Counted from the stretch's first letter, positions 26,525 through 35,044 are shown. The stretch is DNA of 40,443 nucleotides from an uncultured Porphyromonadaceae bacterium (GCA_902470475.1 CABRGT010000009.1:1-40443), one strand, 5' to 3'. Made by a program: numbers and translations. The notes: generated from the letters alone by a model not told the origin.

Positions 26525-26570
26525 ATTTCAGCCCCTCCATCCCGTCCGATCCATAAAAACGGCGCATGAT

Positions 26571-26645
26571 AAAAAGCTGCTTTTACAGGGAAAGCAGGCG
26601 TCCACGCCTGCGCCCTCAACCCGCATGGCTGCCGGGCCGTGCGAC
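26571..26645 (+). repeat. Dispersed palindromic repeat, copy 4
   Basis: AAAAAGCTGC, TTACAGGGAAA, then GCAGGCG-TCCA-CGCCTGC at 26594-26611, then CCCGCA and GGGCCGTGCGACC. Flanks match copy 3 (10899-10990) on both sides beyond the palindrome. Confidence 0.8.
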
Positions 26646-26710
26646 CCTCGGGTACCACCCCGCGGAGAGTGAGTGAGGCCGTCGGCTTTTTGCATATCAC
26701 GGGAGTATTG

Positions 26711-26747
26711 AATAAAAAAGCGCCGGGGGGACGTGCCCGCGGCGCTT
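26711..26747 (-). terminator. Terminator of tRNA-Gln
   Basis: AAGCGCCG (26718-26725) and CGGCGCTT (26740-26747) form a perfect stem. On the minus strand TTTTTTATT follows. Confidence 0.85.
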
Positions 26748-26758
26748 GGGGATGACAG

Positions 26759-26829
26759 TAGTCTTACCAGGATTCGAACCTGGACAGACAGAACCAAAAC
26801 CTGTAGTGCTACCATTACACCATAAGACT
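26759..26829 (-). tRNA. tRNA-Gln(TTG)
   Basis: On the minus strand AGTCTTA pairs with TAAGACT. Anticodon stem ACAGG/TCTGT with loop TTTTGGT gives anticodon TTG. T arm CCAGG-TTCGAAT-CCTGG. CCA is not encoded. Confidence 0.95.
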
Positions 26830-26864
26830 GTCTGTGTATGCCGCCGTATGACCGGACGGCGCTG

Positions 26865-26896
26865 CAAAGGTAGTCAATTTTGCGTTAGCTGGCAAG
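26865..26896 (-). promoter_or_regulatory. Promoter of tRNA-Gln
   Basis: On the minus strand CTTG (26896-26893), 20 bases, then TACCTTTG (26872-26865). The -7 box is perfect and the -33 box has one mismatch. Confidence 0.65.
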
Positions 26897-26962
26897 TTTT
26901 CAGAAGCTTTTTTGTTTTTTTGACTGTCCGGCGGTTCCGGCTGCGGCTTTCGTTGGCTGTTT

Positions 26963-28354
26963 TTATTCGCCTTCTATCACCCACGCGACCGGGTCGGCGG
27001 GACAGTAGTATGCGCAGGCGCCGCAGCCTATGCAGTCGTCGAAGCGCAGGGTGGGGAGCCGCCGTGGACGGTCATCGGCCGTGTGTCCGTCGGGGATTAT
27101 GCGTATGGCGCGCACCGGACACCGTCGCTCGCAGATGCCGCATGCCTCTCCCCGGCTGTATTCGATGCAGTCCGAGGCTATGATGCGGGCTTTGCCGATT
27201 ATCCACCGGTGCTTTTCTGTGACAGTCAGGCGTTCAAGGGCGCCCGTGGGGCATACGTCGGTACATTTGACACAGTCGTACAGGCAGGCGCCGTGACTGA
27301 AATCAAGCACCGGATGCAGCATCTTGCGCAGACCGAGCTCGCTCACCGATGGCTTGATGATGCCTGTCGGACAGGCCGACACACAGATTCCGCAGCCTGT
27401 GCACCGCATCTGGTAGTCGCGCCGCGATTGTGTGCCTGGTGGCGTCACGGCGTTGAGCTGTCTCTCGCTTGGCCATCCGGCCATGGCCTGCAGCGACGCC
27501 GGAGCCGCTATCGCCGCCAGGAAGGCGCGCCGGTCAAGCGTCTTTACGGTGGCATCGGCAGCCACGGTCGGCTGCATCAGCGGCATCTGCAGTTTGTGGC
27601 GTCCGCGGCGCAGGGTTATGGCGCCGTTGGGGCATGCGGCCGTGCAGTCCATGCACACCACGCAGCGGCTCAGGTCTATGGTATGGGCCGACGGATCTAT
27701 GCACTCGCTTTTGCAGCGGCTCACACACAGCCCGCAGCCCGTGCATTTGTCAGTGTTGATGTCGACGTGGAAGAGCGAATATCTCGACAGCTCCCCGAGT
27801 ACGGTACCCACCGGGCAGATGGTGTTGCATAGTCGCCGTCCGCGGGTGAGAGCGATCCAGGCCACCACAAGCAGGGTCCCGGCGGCGAACACTGCGCCGA
27901 GCACGCTGAAAGCGGCTGGGCGTACAAAGGGCAGTGTCAGGTACGAGGCGATGCGGCTGAAAGCCGAAGCGGGGTCAGCCAGATAGGCCGCTGCCGGGAA
28001 TTCGAGCGCGAGGCATACTATGGCCACTATCACCACCGACCGCCGCAGCGTCGTCGATGGCGCCCGGTAGAAGAATCCGAGACGCCGCCGCCGGCTCACG
28101 GCGGTCAGGCAGTCCTGGAGTGTCCCCAGCGGGCATGCCGTTGAGCAGTAGATGCGGCCCAGCAGCAGTGCCGATACCGACCAAAGAAGCAGCCACCCGA
28201 ACGAGCAGGCAAGCAATGCCGGCACTATCTGCCAGCGGCTGAACAGGCAGTCGTAGCCCAGCCCCACGGCCACGCCGCAGCTGATCATGACCAGCAGTGA
28301 GATGGCTATGCGGCAGAGGCGGAGTTTCCGGTAACCTGAGGCCGTTATTTTCAT
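26963..28354 (-). CDS. Membrane polyferredoxin, NapH/NapG-like fusion
   Basis: 463 residues from the ATG at 28354; upstream in-frame codons add 22 less likely residues. Residues 1-190 resemble the NapH/CcoG-type membrane part, with several transmembrane helices and the two CxxxCP motifs CSTACP (70-75) and CNTICP (176-181). A ferredoxin pair follows with Cys at 204, 207, 210, 214 and 231, 234, 237, 241. At 274-280 DRRAFLA starts a hydrophobic stretch like a twin-arginine signal. Four more cluster regions follow (Cys near 318-328, 357-368, 396-412, 441-451), resembling NapG. It probably passes electrons from the quinone pool across the membrane. The partner enzyme is not in the window. Confidence 0.75.
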   Translation of the reverse strand: MKITASGYRKLRLCRIAISLLVMISCGVAVGLGYDCLFSRWQIVPALLACSFGWLLLWSVSALLLGRIYCSTACPLGTLQDCLTAVSRRRRLGFFYRAPSTTLRRSVVIVAIVCLALEFPAAAYLADPASAFSRIASYLTLPFVRPAAFSVLGAVFAAGTLLVVAWIALTRGRRLCNTICPVGTVLGELSRYSLFHVDINTDKCTGCGLCVSRCKSECIDPSAHTIDLSRCVVCMDCTAACPNGAITLRRGRHKLQMPLMQPTVAADATVKTLDRRAFLAAIAAPASLQAMAGWPSERQLNAVTPPGTQSRRDYQMRCTGCGICVSACPTGIIKPSVSELGLRKMLHPVLDFSHGACLYDCVKCTDVCPTGALERLTVTEKHRWIIGKARIIASDCIEYSRGEACGICERRCPVRAIRIIPDGHTADDRPRRLPTLRFDDCIGCGACAYYCPADPVAWVIEGE

Positions 28355-28434
28355 GGTCGCGAATTTAAGCATAAATTTCCTAATGCGCAATTCGGACGCT
28401 AAAATTGCGTCGCCCGTCACCGGTAGCGCTCCAT

Positions 28435-28467
28435 AAAAAAAGAGCCGGCCTTCTCACGAAGACCGAC
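28435..28467 (-). terminator. Terminator of the TonB-type outer membrane protein gene
   Basis: GCCGGCCTTC (28444-28453) and GAAGACCGAC (28458-28467) form a 10-pair stem with two G-U pairs and a GTGA loop on the minus strand, followed by CTTTTTTT. Confidence 0.85.
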
Positions 28468-28562
28468 CCCATCACACAAATCAACTTATGAAAAATTATT
28501 GTTTCTATCCCCGGCGGATTAAAGTGAACCATAGGTGCCGCCGGTTTTGCTTTCAGTCTGTA

Positions 28563-31382
28563 TCAGAACGGAGGCCGTCCGCCTCGCGGTGCTCCCGGCG
28601 GTGGGCCGCCCGGGCCGCCGGGCCCGTCGGGGCCTCTGCGGAATTCATTGCGGTCCTGGGGCATGTTGCCCTTGCCGAAGGTGTTGAACTTATAGCTCAG
28701 CGTCACCATCACATATCGTCCGAGTGAGTTGGTGCGGATATCGTCGATATAGTTGGCCGTGACCGTGCGGCGGATGTTGCTCTGCTGCCCCAGTATGTCG
28801 TAGGCCTTGAGCGAGAGCGTCAGTGAGCGGTCGCGCAGCATCTCGTAGCTGATCGATGCATCCCACTGCCAGCGGTTCTCGTCGAAGCCGTTGGCATAGC
28901 CGCGCGTGGCGGTGAAGCTCAGGTCGGAGTTGAGGACGATGCCGAAGGGCGCCGTGTACGACAGGTAGAGATTGCCTCCGTAGGAGTGCACGGTGCGGTC
29001 GCCCGAGTCCTGTACAGAGTTGTTGACAGTCTGCAGGGTGTACCGCGGGCGCAGTTCGGCCTCGAAATAGTCGGGGCGGAACGCCAGCCCCGGCCGCAGG
29101 TCGAACTGGAACGACTGCGAGCGGTTGCGCTGCCCGTTCGTGAAGCCGACGGCGTTCGAGAAGTACAGCATGGCGTGGTTGTTGAAGGTCCAGTGCTTGT
29201 TGCGGAACGGGAACGACACCATGTTCATGGCCCTGACGTTCCACACCCCGTTGACGTTGGCGTACGTCGTGGTGCGGCCGCCGGTAGTGGGGTCGAATGA
29301 GGTTTTCGACACGATCGAGTTCTGCACCACCCGGGCGTCGAGCATTGCCATGACTGAGCGCTGCGCCTCGGCCGAGAAGTTGTTGTAGCGCACGCGCAGG
29401 TTGTGCGTGAATGTCGGGTCAAGGTCCGGGTTACCGATCACTATGTTCAGAGGATCGCTTACGTCGGCCACCGGCTGCAGCTGGGTCATCGACGGCTGCG
29501 ACGAGCGTCCCATGTAGTCCACGTTGAGGCCCTGGCTTTTCGACGGCTTCCACCGGTAGCGCAGGTAGGGCGCGTAGTTGAGCACATTGCGGCGCGGTAT
29601 GTTGCGCTCGGAGTTGATCAGGTCGGTCGACTTCGAGCTTTGCGGTACCAGCGACAGGCCCACGTCGATTGTCTGCTTGCGCGACACGTGCTTGAAGCCG
29701 GCGCGGATGTCCTGGTTCATGTATTCGTTGCGGAACTGGTTCGACAGGTCGTCGCTGAACACCAGCGACGGGTCGACGATCGCAGGACCGTCCCACCCTT
29801 CGGGGAACGATACGGGATGGTCGTACACGAGTTTGTCTGCGTCGTTCCATCGGTACTGGAAGCGGTAGGCCACTGTCAGGAAATTTCCGTTGGCCGGATT
29901 GCCCAGCGGCTCGGTCCAGCTCAGACGCGCCGATACGTTGTTGGTCAGCGTGCGCGAGGTCGAGAACTGGTCGTAGAGATCCACGGAGTCGTTGTAGTTG
30001 TAGAACTGGTTCCATGAATACGTGTCGCTCTGTTCCTCGACATTGCTGTAGCTGTAATTGGCGAATACCGACATCGAGCGGCCCGGACGGGAGCGGAAGC
30101 GGTGGTTGTAGATCAGCACGCCCGAAGCTTCCCACGAGTCGCCGCGCGATGCCGAGCGGTTCACCGACCGTGTGTAGGGATCGGCCCCGTCGGCCCCTCC
30201 CGAAGTCAGCGATGAGTCGCGCGACCATGAGTTGTTGTGGTTGTAGCTGAAGCGCGGACGGAAGTCGACGGTGTTCAGCGAGTCGGGCTTCCACTGTATG
30301 CGGAGGTCGGCGCGGTAGTTGTTGCCGAGGTCGCGGGCGATCTTGCCCGTCGACGAGTACAGGGAGGAGTTCTCGAGCAGATACCTGCGCGACGACTGCT
30401 GTCGCGTGTCGCGGTCGCTGCGCGAGTACATGATGTCGCCTCCGACGCGCAGCGTCTCGCCACGTCCTACGTTGAAGTTCACGCCCAGGGCCTGCGACGT
30501 CGTCACGCCGTTCTCGCCGCCGAACCGGCGGAAGCGCGAGGCCGTGCCGTCGTTGAAGCTCAGGTCATTGACGTTGTTGGCCGCCCCGATGAAGGTGATC
30601 TGGTTGCCGTTCCAGAACCGGTTGATGTTGAACTGCGCCTTGTAGCGGTCGTCGGAGCCGTAGCCGCCCTCGACCGTGCCGAACCAGCCGTTCTGCATCC
30701 CTTTCTTTACAGTCAGGTTGATCACGGTCTCGTCCTCGCCGTCATCGACTCCGGTGATTCTCGCGAGGTCGCTCTTGCGGTTGACCACCTGCAGGCGGTC
30801 GACCATCTCTACGGGCAGGTTGCGCGACGCCACGGTCGGGTCGTCGCTGAAGAATTCTTTGCCGTCGATCAGTATCTTGGTCACGGTCTGGCCGTTGGCG
30901 GTGATTGATCCGTCAGTCCCGACCTCCACGCCCGGAAGGCGCTTGAGCAGGTCTTCTACCACGGCGTTGGGGGCCGTGCGGTAGCTGTCGGCGTTGAATT
31001 CGATGGTGTCTTCTTTCACCGTGATCGGCGTCTTGATGCCTACCACGGTTGTTTCTTTGAGCATTATGGCGTCATCGGCCAGCCGGAATGGCTCGAGCGT
31101 GACCGAAGCGTTCTTTATCTGGATATCGCGTGCCTGTGTGGCGAATCCTACATAGCTTACCTCGACAATATATTTGCCCGATTTTACCGATGAAAAGCTG
31201 AAGCGTCCGTCCTCCGACGATACGGTGCCGGTGATTGCCGCGCTGTCAGCCGCTGCAAGCAGCCGTACCGACGCGCTCGGCAGCGACTCGCCGTTTGTGT
31301 CGGTGACGACACCGTTCAGCGTGTACGCCGCGGCGACAGTGCCGCCGGCTGCCAGGGCCAATACCAGGGTAAGTATTTTCAT
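28563..31382 (-). CDS. Outer membrane TonB-dependent-receptor-like beta-barrel protein
   Basis: 939 residues from the ATG at 31382; a start nine codons upstream is less likely because MKILTLVLALAAGG begins the signal peptide. A CarboxypepD_reg-like domain occupies about 20-105 (LNGVVTDTNGESLPSASV, GKYIVEVSYVGF). A plug-like domain follows (ADSYRTAPNAVVEDLLKRLP, VTKILIDGKEFF). The remainder is a barrel of the OMP_b-brl_3 type. The C-terminus is an unusual Gly/Pro/Arg-rich tail ending in Phe. No SusD-like partner is adjacent, so glycan uptake is not implied; metal, peptide or adhesion roles are open. Confidence 0.85.
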   Translation of the reverse strand: MKILTLVLALAAGGTVAAAYTLNGVVTDTNGESLPSASVRLLAAADSAAITGTVSSEDGRFSFSSVKSGKYIVEVSYVGFATQARDIQIKNASVTLEPFRLADDAIMLKETTVVGIKTPITVKEDTIEFNADSYRTAPNAVVEDLLKRLPGVEVGTDGSITANGQTVTKILIDGKEFFSDDPTVASRNLPVEMVDRLQVVNRKSDLARITGVDDGEDETVINLTVKKGMQNGWFGTVEGGYGSDDRYKAQFNINRFWNGNQITFIGAANNVNDLSFNDGTASRFRRFGGENGVTTSQALGVNFNVGRGETLRVGGDIMYSRSDRDTRQQSSRRYLLENSSLYSSTGKIARDLGNNYRADLRIQWKPDSLNTVDFRPRFSYNHNNSWSRDSSLTSGGADGADPYTRSVNRSASRGDSWEASGVLIYNHRFRSRPGRSMSVFANYSYSNVEEQSDTYSWNQFYNYNDSVDLYDQFSTSRTLTNNVSARLSWTEPLGNPANGNFLTVAYRFQYRWNDADKLVYDHPVSFPEGWDGPAIVDPSLVFSDDLSNQFRNEYMNQDIRAGFKHVSRKQTIDVGLSLVPQSSKSTDLINSERNIPRRNVLNYAPYLRYRWKPSKSQGLNVDYMGRSSQPSMTQLQPVADVSDPLNIVIGNPDLDPTFTHNLRVRYNNFSAEAQRSVMAMLDARVVQNSIVSKTSFDPTTGGRTTTYANVNGVWNVRAMNMVSFPFRNKHWTFNNHAMLYFSNAVGFTNGQRNRSQSFQFDLRPGLAFRPDYFEAELRPRYTLQTVNNSVQDSGDRTVHSYGGNLYLSYTAPFGIVLNSDLSFTATRGYANGFDENRWQWDASISYEMLRDRSLTLSLKAYDILGQQSNIRRTVTANYIDDIRTNSLGRYVMVTLSYKFNTFGKGNMPQDRNEFRRGPDGPGGPGGPPPGAPRGGRPPF

Positions 31383-31413
31383 CAGATATGTCGGTTGTAT
31401 GTTAATCACGCTG

Positions 31414-31445
31414 CAAAGTTATGCGCGTCCGTCGTATTGTGCAAC
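31414..31445 (-). promoter_or_regulatory. Promoter of the TonB-type outer membrane protein gene
   Basis: On the minus strand GTTG (31445-31442), 20 bases, then TAACTTTG (31421-31414). The start would fall about 25 bases before the ATG. Confidence 0.65.
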
Positions 31446-31618
31446 TTTTATAGACAAATAGGCTGAAAATGCCGACAAACACCGCCATTTGTTAACAATC
31501 CTTATTCTACACCGTGAAATATTGCTAAAATAGGCTCTACAGGGGCCTTTGATGCAACTTTTGACGCCCGCAGACGTAATATTACCAAAGCAACAGCAGA
31601 AAGAAGTACAAATTTTGA

Positions 31619-31688
31619 ATTAGTTTTTTCATAGGATTAGATTTTTAAGGTTTTTACGGATTGAGGCAATCGTGAGACTGCCTCTTTT
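31619..31688 (+). ncRNA. Candidate small RNA 2
   Basis: It runs on the plus strand between two minus-strand genes. It contains GTTTTTTCATAGGATTAGATT and AAGGTTTTT, paralleling candidate 1. It ends in GAGGCAATC (31663-31671) / GACTGCCTC (31676-31684) with the same GTGA loop and TTTT. The upstream promoter is weaker: TTTG at 31614-31617 as part of a -7-like box without a clear -33 box. Confidence 0.5.
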
Positions 31689-31716
31689 CGTGTATATGAT
31701 CCTATGAAATCTCGCT

Positions 31717-32382
31717 TTAGAAATAGTAGGTGGCGCCGACGGTCACGCGGTACTCGTGGAATGACATCTCGCTTCGGTTGAGATTCGTCAGACCAAGCGC
31801 GCAGTCGATGCTGACCGTCACCGCACCCAGCGGGGCGGCCACGCCGATCTTCCAAGCGCAGTCGAAGCGCCGCTGGCCTGCCGGACCGAAGAGGTCGAAC
31901 GACGTGTCGCCGAAATTCTCCGGTTTCACCGCGTCGTCGAGGCGCACCTTGCCGCCGAAGGCATAGCTGAATTCCGGACCGGTATAGACACTCATCAGCA
32001 GCCGCTGGGCTATGTTGAAACTGTATCCGGCCACTACCGGCAGCCGCAGGCCTACCTTGTAGAGCGACGGATCCTGCTGGGTTTGCTCGTTGTCCGCGCC
32101 CATGATCGTCAGGTCGTCGTACGAATACGAATCGTAGAAGAGCGACAGTCCGGGCTCGAGGTAGAAGCCCCGGCCGAGCCATATGTTGCACACGGCGCCG
32201 GCCGTGACGCCGTAGCCGTTTCTGAACATCTCGGTCGACACGCCGTTGCCGTGCCATTTTCCGGGAATGTTCACGTCGAATCCGGCGCGCACGCCCCATA
32301 TCACCGCCTTGTCCGTCTCCTGTGCCATGGCGGCCGTCAGAGAGCATGCGGCCGCCGCGAAAGCAATTATAATTTTTTTCAT
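31717..32382 (-). CDS. Small outer membrane beta-barrel protein
   Basis: 221 residues from the ATG at 32382; the frame extends 13 codons upstream, but MKKIIIAFAAAACSLTAAMAQ is a clear signal peptide. Alternating strands with glycine turns run throughout (WGVRAGFDVNIPGKW, FYLEPGLSLFYDSY, LRLPVVAGYSFN), ending in VTVGATYYF with the aromatic C-terminus of outer membrane barrels. It resembles the porin-like OMP_b-brl_2/PorT group. Ligand and role are unknown. It is probably monocistronic. Confidence 0.75.
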   Translation of the reverse strand: MKKIIIAFAAAACSLTAAMAQETDKAVIWGVRAGFDVNIPGKWHGNGVSTEMFRNGYGVTAGAVCNIWLGRGFYLEPGLSLFYDSYSYDDLTIMGADNEQTQQDPSLYKVGLRLPVVAGYSFNIAQRLLMSVYTGPEFSYAFGGKVRLDDAVKPENFGDTSFDLFGPAGQRRFDCAWKIGVAAPLGAVTVSIDCALGLTNLNRSEMSFHEYRVTVGATYYF

Positions 32383-32485
32383 AATCGATGAATCTATAGC
32401 ATAATAACGGACACCTGCCATATTTATTGCCGCCGCATCGGAAAGAATCCGTACCGCCGCCCTTAATGGTACAATCGCCGCGCCG

Positions 32486-33079
32486 CTACAGCAGGCGGAA
32501 TGAGAGGCGGTGATGAGGGCTGGAGCCCGCGGCGGCTATCGCGGCGCGGTGCGCGGCCGTCGGATAGCCTTTGTTGACCGCCCAGCCGTAGGCGGGGTAT
32601 TCGGCGTCAAGTTCTGACATGATGGCGTCGCGGGTGGTCTTGGCCATGATCGAGGCCGCGGCAATGTTGGCGAAGCGGGCGTCGCCCTTCACTACAGTGG
32701 TGTGCGGGATATCCTCGAACGGTTTGAAGCGGTTGCCGTCGACTATGATTGCGCCGGGACGCACCGTCAGCGCCCGCAGCGCGCGGTGCATGGCTTCGAT
32801 GGAGGCATTGAGAATGTTGATTTCATCGATTTCCTGCGGGGAGCAGATACCGACGGCCCAGGCCAGAGCGTCGCGCATGATTATCAGGCGCATCTCGTCG
32901 CGGCGGTGTTCGGTAAGTTTCTTCGAGTCGATCAGCCACGGATGCGAGTAGCCGTCGGGCAGGATGACGGCTGCCGCGACGACGGGGCCGGCCAGACATC
33001 CGCGCCCGGCTTCGTCGCATCCGGCCTCGAAGCGCCCGGCTTCGAGGCACGAAGGCAGCGGCGACGGTGCGTTACGCAA
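32486..33079 (-). CDS. rnhB: Ribonuclease HII
   Basis: A 197-residue nuclease that removes ribonucleotides from RNA:DNA hybrids. GCDEAGRGCLAGPVVAAAV holds the catalytic Asp22-Glu23. DSKKLTEHRR follows, then IIVDGN with the third acidic residue and SIMAKTTRDAIM. The normal length is about 200. Its start lies 8 bases inside the upstream S24 repressor gene, so the two are coupled. Confidence 0.96.
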   Translation of the reverse strand: MRNAPSPLPSCLEAGRFEAGCDEAGRGCLAGPVVAAAVILPDGYSHPWLIDSKKLTEHRRDEMRLIIMRDALAWAVGICSPQEIDEINILNASIEAMHRALRALTVRPGAIIVDGNRFKPFEDIPHTTVVKGDARFANIAAASIMAKTTRDAIMSELDAEYPAYGWAVNKGYPTAAHRAAIAAAGSSPHHRLSFRLL

Positions 33080-33797
33080 TGGTCCGCAGATCTATGACGC
33101 GCTCCACCAGGAAGAGTTTCTTGATGTCGCTGCGCCGGATTTCCATATCGTCGTAGGCCGGATTCTCGCTGTGGAGGATCACGATGTCGCTGTCATCGGC
33201 CTTGCGACGCAGATACTTGACCATGCGGTAGTCCTCGAGCACCACCAGATAGATCGATCCCCATGCTATGATGGAGGTGTCGCGGATCTCGCGGATCGAG
33301 ATGTACGAGCCGTTGGGTACGATCGGCGTCATCGAATCGCCCGACACCTGGATTACCGGGTAGCCGGGAACTATGCCGGGAATGTCGAGATAGCCGATGA
33401 TCCGGTCTTCGGCGAACATGCTGCTCAGAGGTGTGGCGCCCGCGGTGGCGTCGATGTCGTAGACGGGTGCTCCCTTTGGACGGCACGCGTCAGCCGGCTG
33501 AATGGCCGAGCCGCAGGCGGCTACGGTGTCGGGCGTCTCGGTGCGCGGAAACGGCGTTCCCTCGCCCTTGGTGAACCAGGCCTTCGATATGCCGAGATTG
33601 GCCACGAGGCGGTTTACGAAATGGTTCGTGATGGGCATGCGGCCGCTGAGCAGACGCGACATCGACGACGGATCAATATCGATCAGACGGCTGAACTGGG
33701 CCTGCGAGCGGTGCGATGAGTTTACAAGATATTTGAGGCGGTCGAGCATGGTGGCCGACGGCTGCGGCATCTCGAAGTGTTCAATGAGGCTTTCCAT
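33072..33797 (-). CDS. Helix-turn-helix repressor with S24 (LexA/CI-like) peptidase domain
   Basis: 241 residues from the ATG at 33797; a longer frame from 33896 runs through the promoter and is rejected. Residues 15-75 form a helix-turn-helix (RSQAQFSRLIDIDPSSMSRLLSG is the core, here about 30-52). The C-terminal S24 domain has Ser155 in VSGDSM and Lys194 in YRMVKYL. A possible self-cleavage bond Ala119-Gly120 lies in the linker. Such proteins repress stress, phage or SOS genes until cleaved. No phage genes lie nearby. It is co-transcribed with rnhB, suggesting control by a DNA-damage signal; this is inference. Confidence 0.85.
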   Translation of the reverse strand: MESLIEHFEMPQPSATMLDRLKYLVNSSHRSQAQFSRLIDIDPSSMSRLLSGRMPITNHFVNRLVANLGISKAWFTKGEGTPFPRTETPDTVAACGSAIQPADACRPKGAPVYDIDATAGATPLSSMFAEDRIIGYLDIPGIVPGYPVIQVSGDSMTPIVPNGSYISIREIRDTSIIAWGSIYLVVLEDYRMVKYLRRKADDSDIVILHSENPAYDDMEIRRSDIKKLFLVERVIDLRTIA

Positions 33798-33814
33798 ATT
33801 GTTGAATTTTGTTG

Positions 33815-33846
33815 CAAAGCTACAATCTTTATTTTGTAAATGCAAG
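33815..33846 (-). promoter_or_regulatory. Promoter of the S24 repressor-rnhB unit
   Basis: On the minus strand CTTG (33846-33843), 20 bases, TAGCTTTG (33822-33815). It is 17 bases from the repressor ATG. Confidence 0.65.
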
Positions 33847-33882
33847 CAATCCCATGTTTTTTTATCGCTATTTTGTGGAAAA

Positions 33883-33914
33883 ATTGTCTGTGACACATTA
33901 TTTTGTTAGATTTG
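33883..33914 (+). promoter_or_regulatory. Promoter of the ABC importer operon
   Basis: ATTG (33883-33886), 20 bases, TAGATTTG (33907-33914). The ATG at 33935 leaves a leader of about 14 bases, too short for a riboswitch. Confidence 0.65.
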
Positions 33915-33934
33915 CACAGATAAACTGAAAGATT

Positions 33935-35044
33935 ATGACTAAGATTGCATTGCGTCTGCTTGCCATGCTGTTGGTGATGTCGGTGTCGTGCTCATGCTCG
34001 CGCACCGCCCAGGACAGTTCCGTGCCGGTCGCCGAATCGGCCACACTGCTCAATATCGACGACCGCCCCGGATATGTGGCCGTTGAGGTTTCCGTTCCCT
34101 GGGACGGAGGCACGGTCGTGGGCCGCTACGCCCTCGTGCCCCGCGGCACGCATCCGCAGGTCCCGGCCGACAGTTTCACGGTCGTCGAGGTACCGCTGGA
34201 ACGCTCGGTCGTGTATTCGATGGTGCATACATCCGCTATCGACGAACTTGGCCGCACCGATGCGGTGGCCGGCGTGGCCGACGCCGCTTATTTTGCACCT
34301 GACGATCCGATGAAGATCCGCCTCGACGCCGGTCAGGTTGCCGATATAGGTTCGTCTATGGCTCCGTCGGTGGAGAAGATCATATCGCTCGGTCCGGATG
34401 CGATACTGCTCTCGCCTATGGAAGGGGCCGAACCCGGTCCGGTCGTCAATGCCGGCATTCCTGTGATTTACATGTCCGACTATCTCGAGCCCGATCCGCT
34501 GGCGCGGGCCGAATGGCTGCGTCTGCTCGGACTCCTTTACGGCGAGCCGCAGGCGGCCGACTCGATATTCGCCGGTGTCAAGGCCGAATACGGCCGTCTG
34601 AGCCGGATGGCCGGCAACAGCGCCACGCGTCCGGCGGTCATCACCGAGCGCCCTTATGCCGGTGTGTGGTACATGCCCGGCGGAGCGAGCTACAAGGCGC
34701 GCATGCTGGCCGATGCCGGAGCCTCATTCCCCTGGGCCGACGAACCTACGTCCGGCTCGCAGCAGCTTGCCGTCGAGGCCGTCGTGGCGCGGGCGGCCGG
34801 AGCCGATTTCTGGCTGCTCAACGAGGGCGGCGATACCGATGCCGCACGTCTTGAGGCCGACATGCCTCACGCACGGGCGTTCGCTGCATTCCCCGATGGA
34901 GTCTACGTGTGCAACACGCTTGCCACGCCGATGTTCCGCGACATAGCCTTTCATCCGGAGCGCGTGCTCGCCGACATGGTATGCATATTCCATCCCGAAC
35001 TGATGCCGGACTATAAATTACGTTATTACAGACCTCTGAAATGA
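33935..35044 (+). CDS. ABC importer substrate-binding lipoprotein (FecB/BtuF type)
   Basis: A 369-residue lipoprotein: signal sequence MTKIALRLLAMLLVMSVS with Cys19 and Cys21 as candidate lipid-attachment residues. The TroA/FecB fold is visible in RSVVYSMVHTSAIDELG, KIISLGPDAILLSPM and NAGIPVIYMSDYLEPDPLAR, and later PGGASYKARMLADAGA. It should capture a chelated metal (siderophore, haem) or cobalamin in the periplasm for the permease downstream. No cobalamin riboswitch fits in the short leader, which weakens but does not exclude a B12 role. Stop and permease start overlap (ATGA). Confidence 0.88.
   Translation: MTKIALRLLAMLLVMSVSCSCSRTAQDSSVPVAESATLLNIDDRPGYVAVEVSVPWDGGTVVGRYALVPRGTHPQVPADSFTVVEVPLERSVVYSMVHTSAIDELGRTDAVAGVADAAYFAPDDPMKIRLDAGQVADIGSSMAPSVEKIISLGPDAILLSPMEGAEPGPVVNAGIPVIYMSDYLEPDPLARAEWLRLLGLLYGEPQAADSIFAGVKAEYGRLSRMAGNSATRPAVITERPYAGVWYMPGGASYKARMLADAGASFPWADEPTSGSQQLAVEAVVARAAGADFWLLNEGGDTDAARLEADMPHARAFAAFPDGVYVCNTLATPMFRDIAFHPERVLADMVCIFHPELMPDYKLRYYRPLK

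Noticed and set aside
33847..33934. Cobalamin riboswitch in front of the ABC importer
   Set aside because: The leader after the predicted promoter is about 14 bases, and the whole gap shows no B12-box-like sequence.
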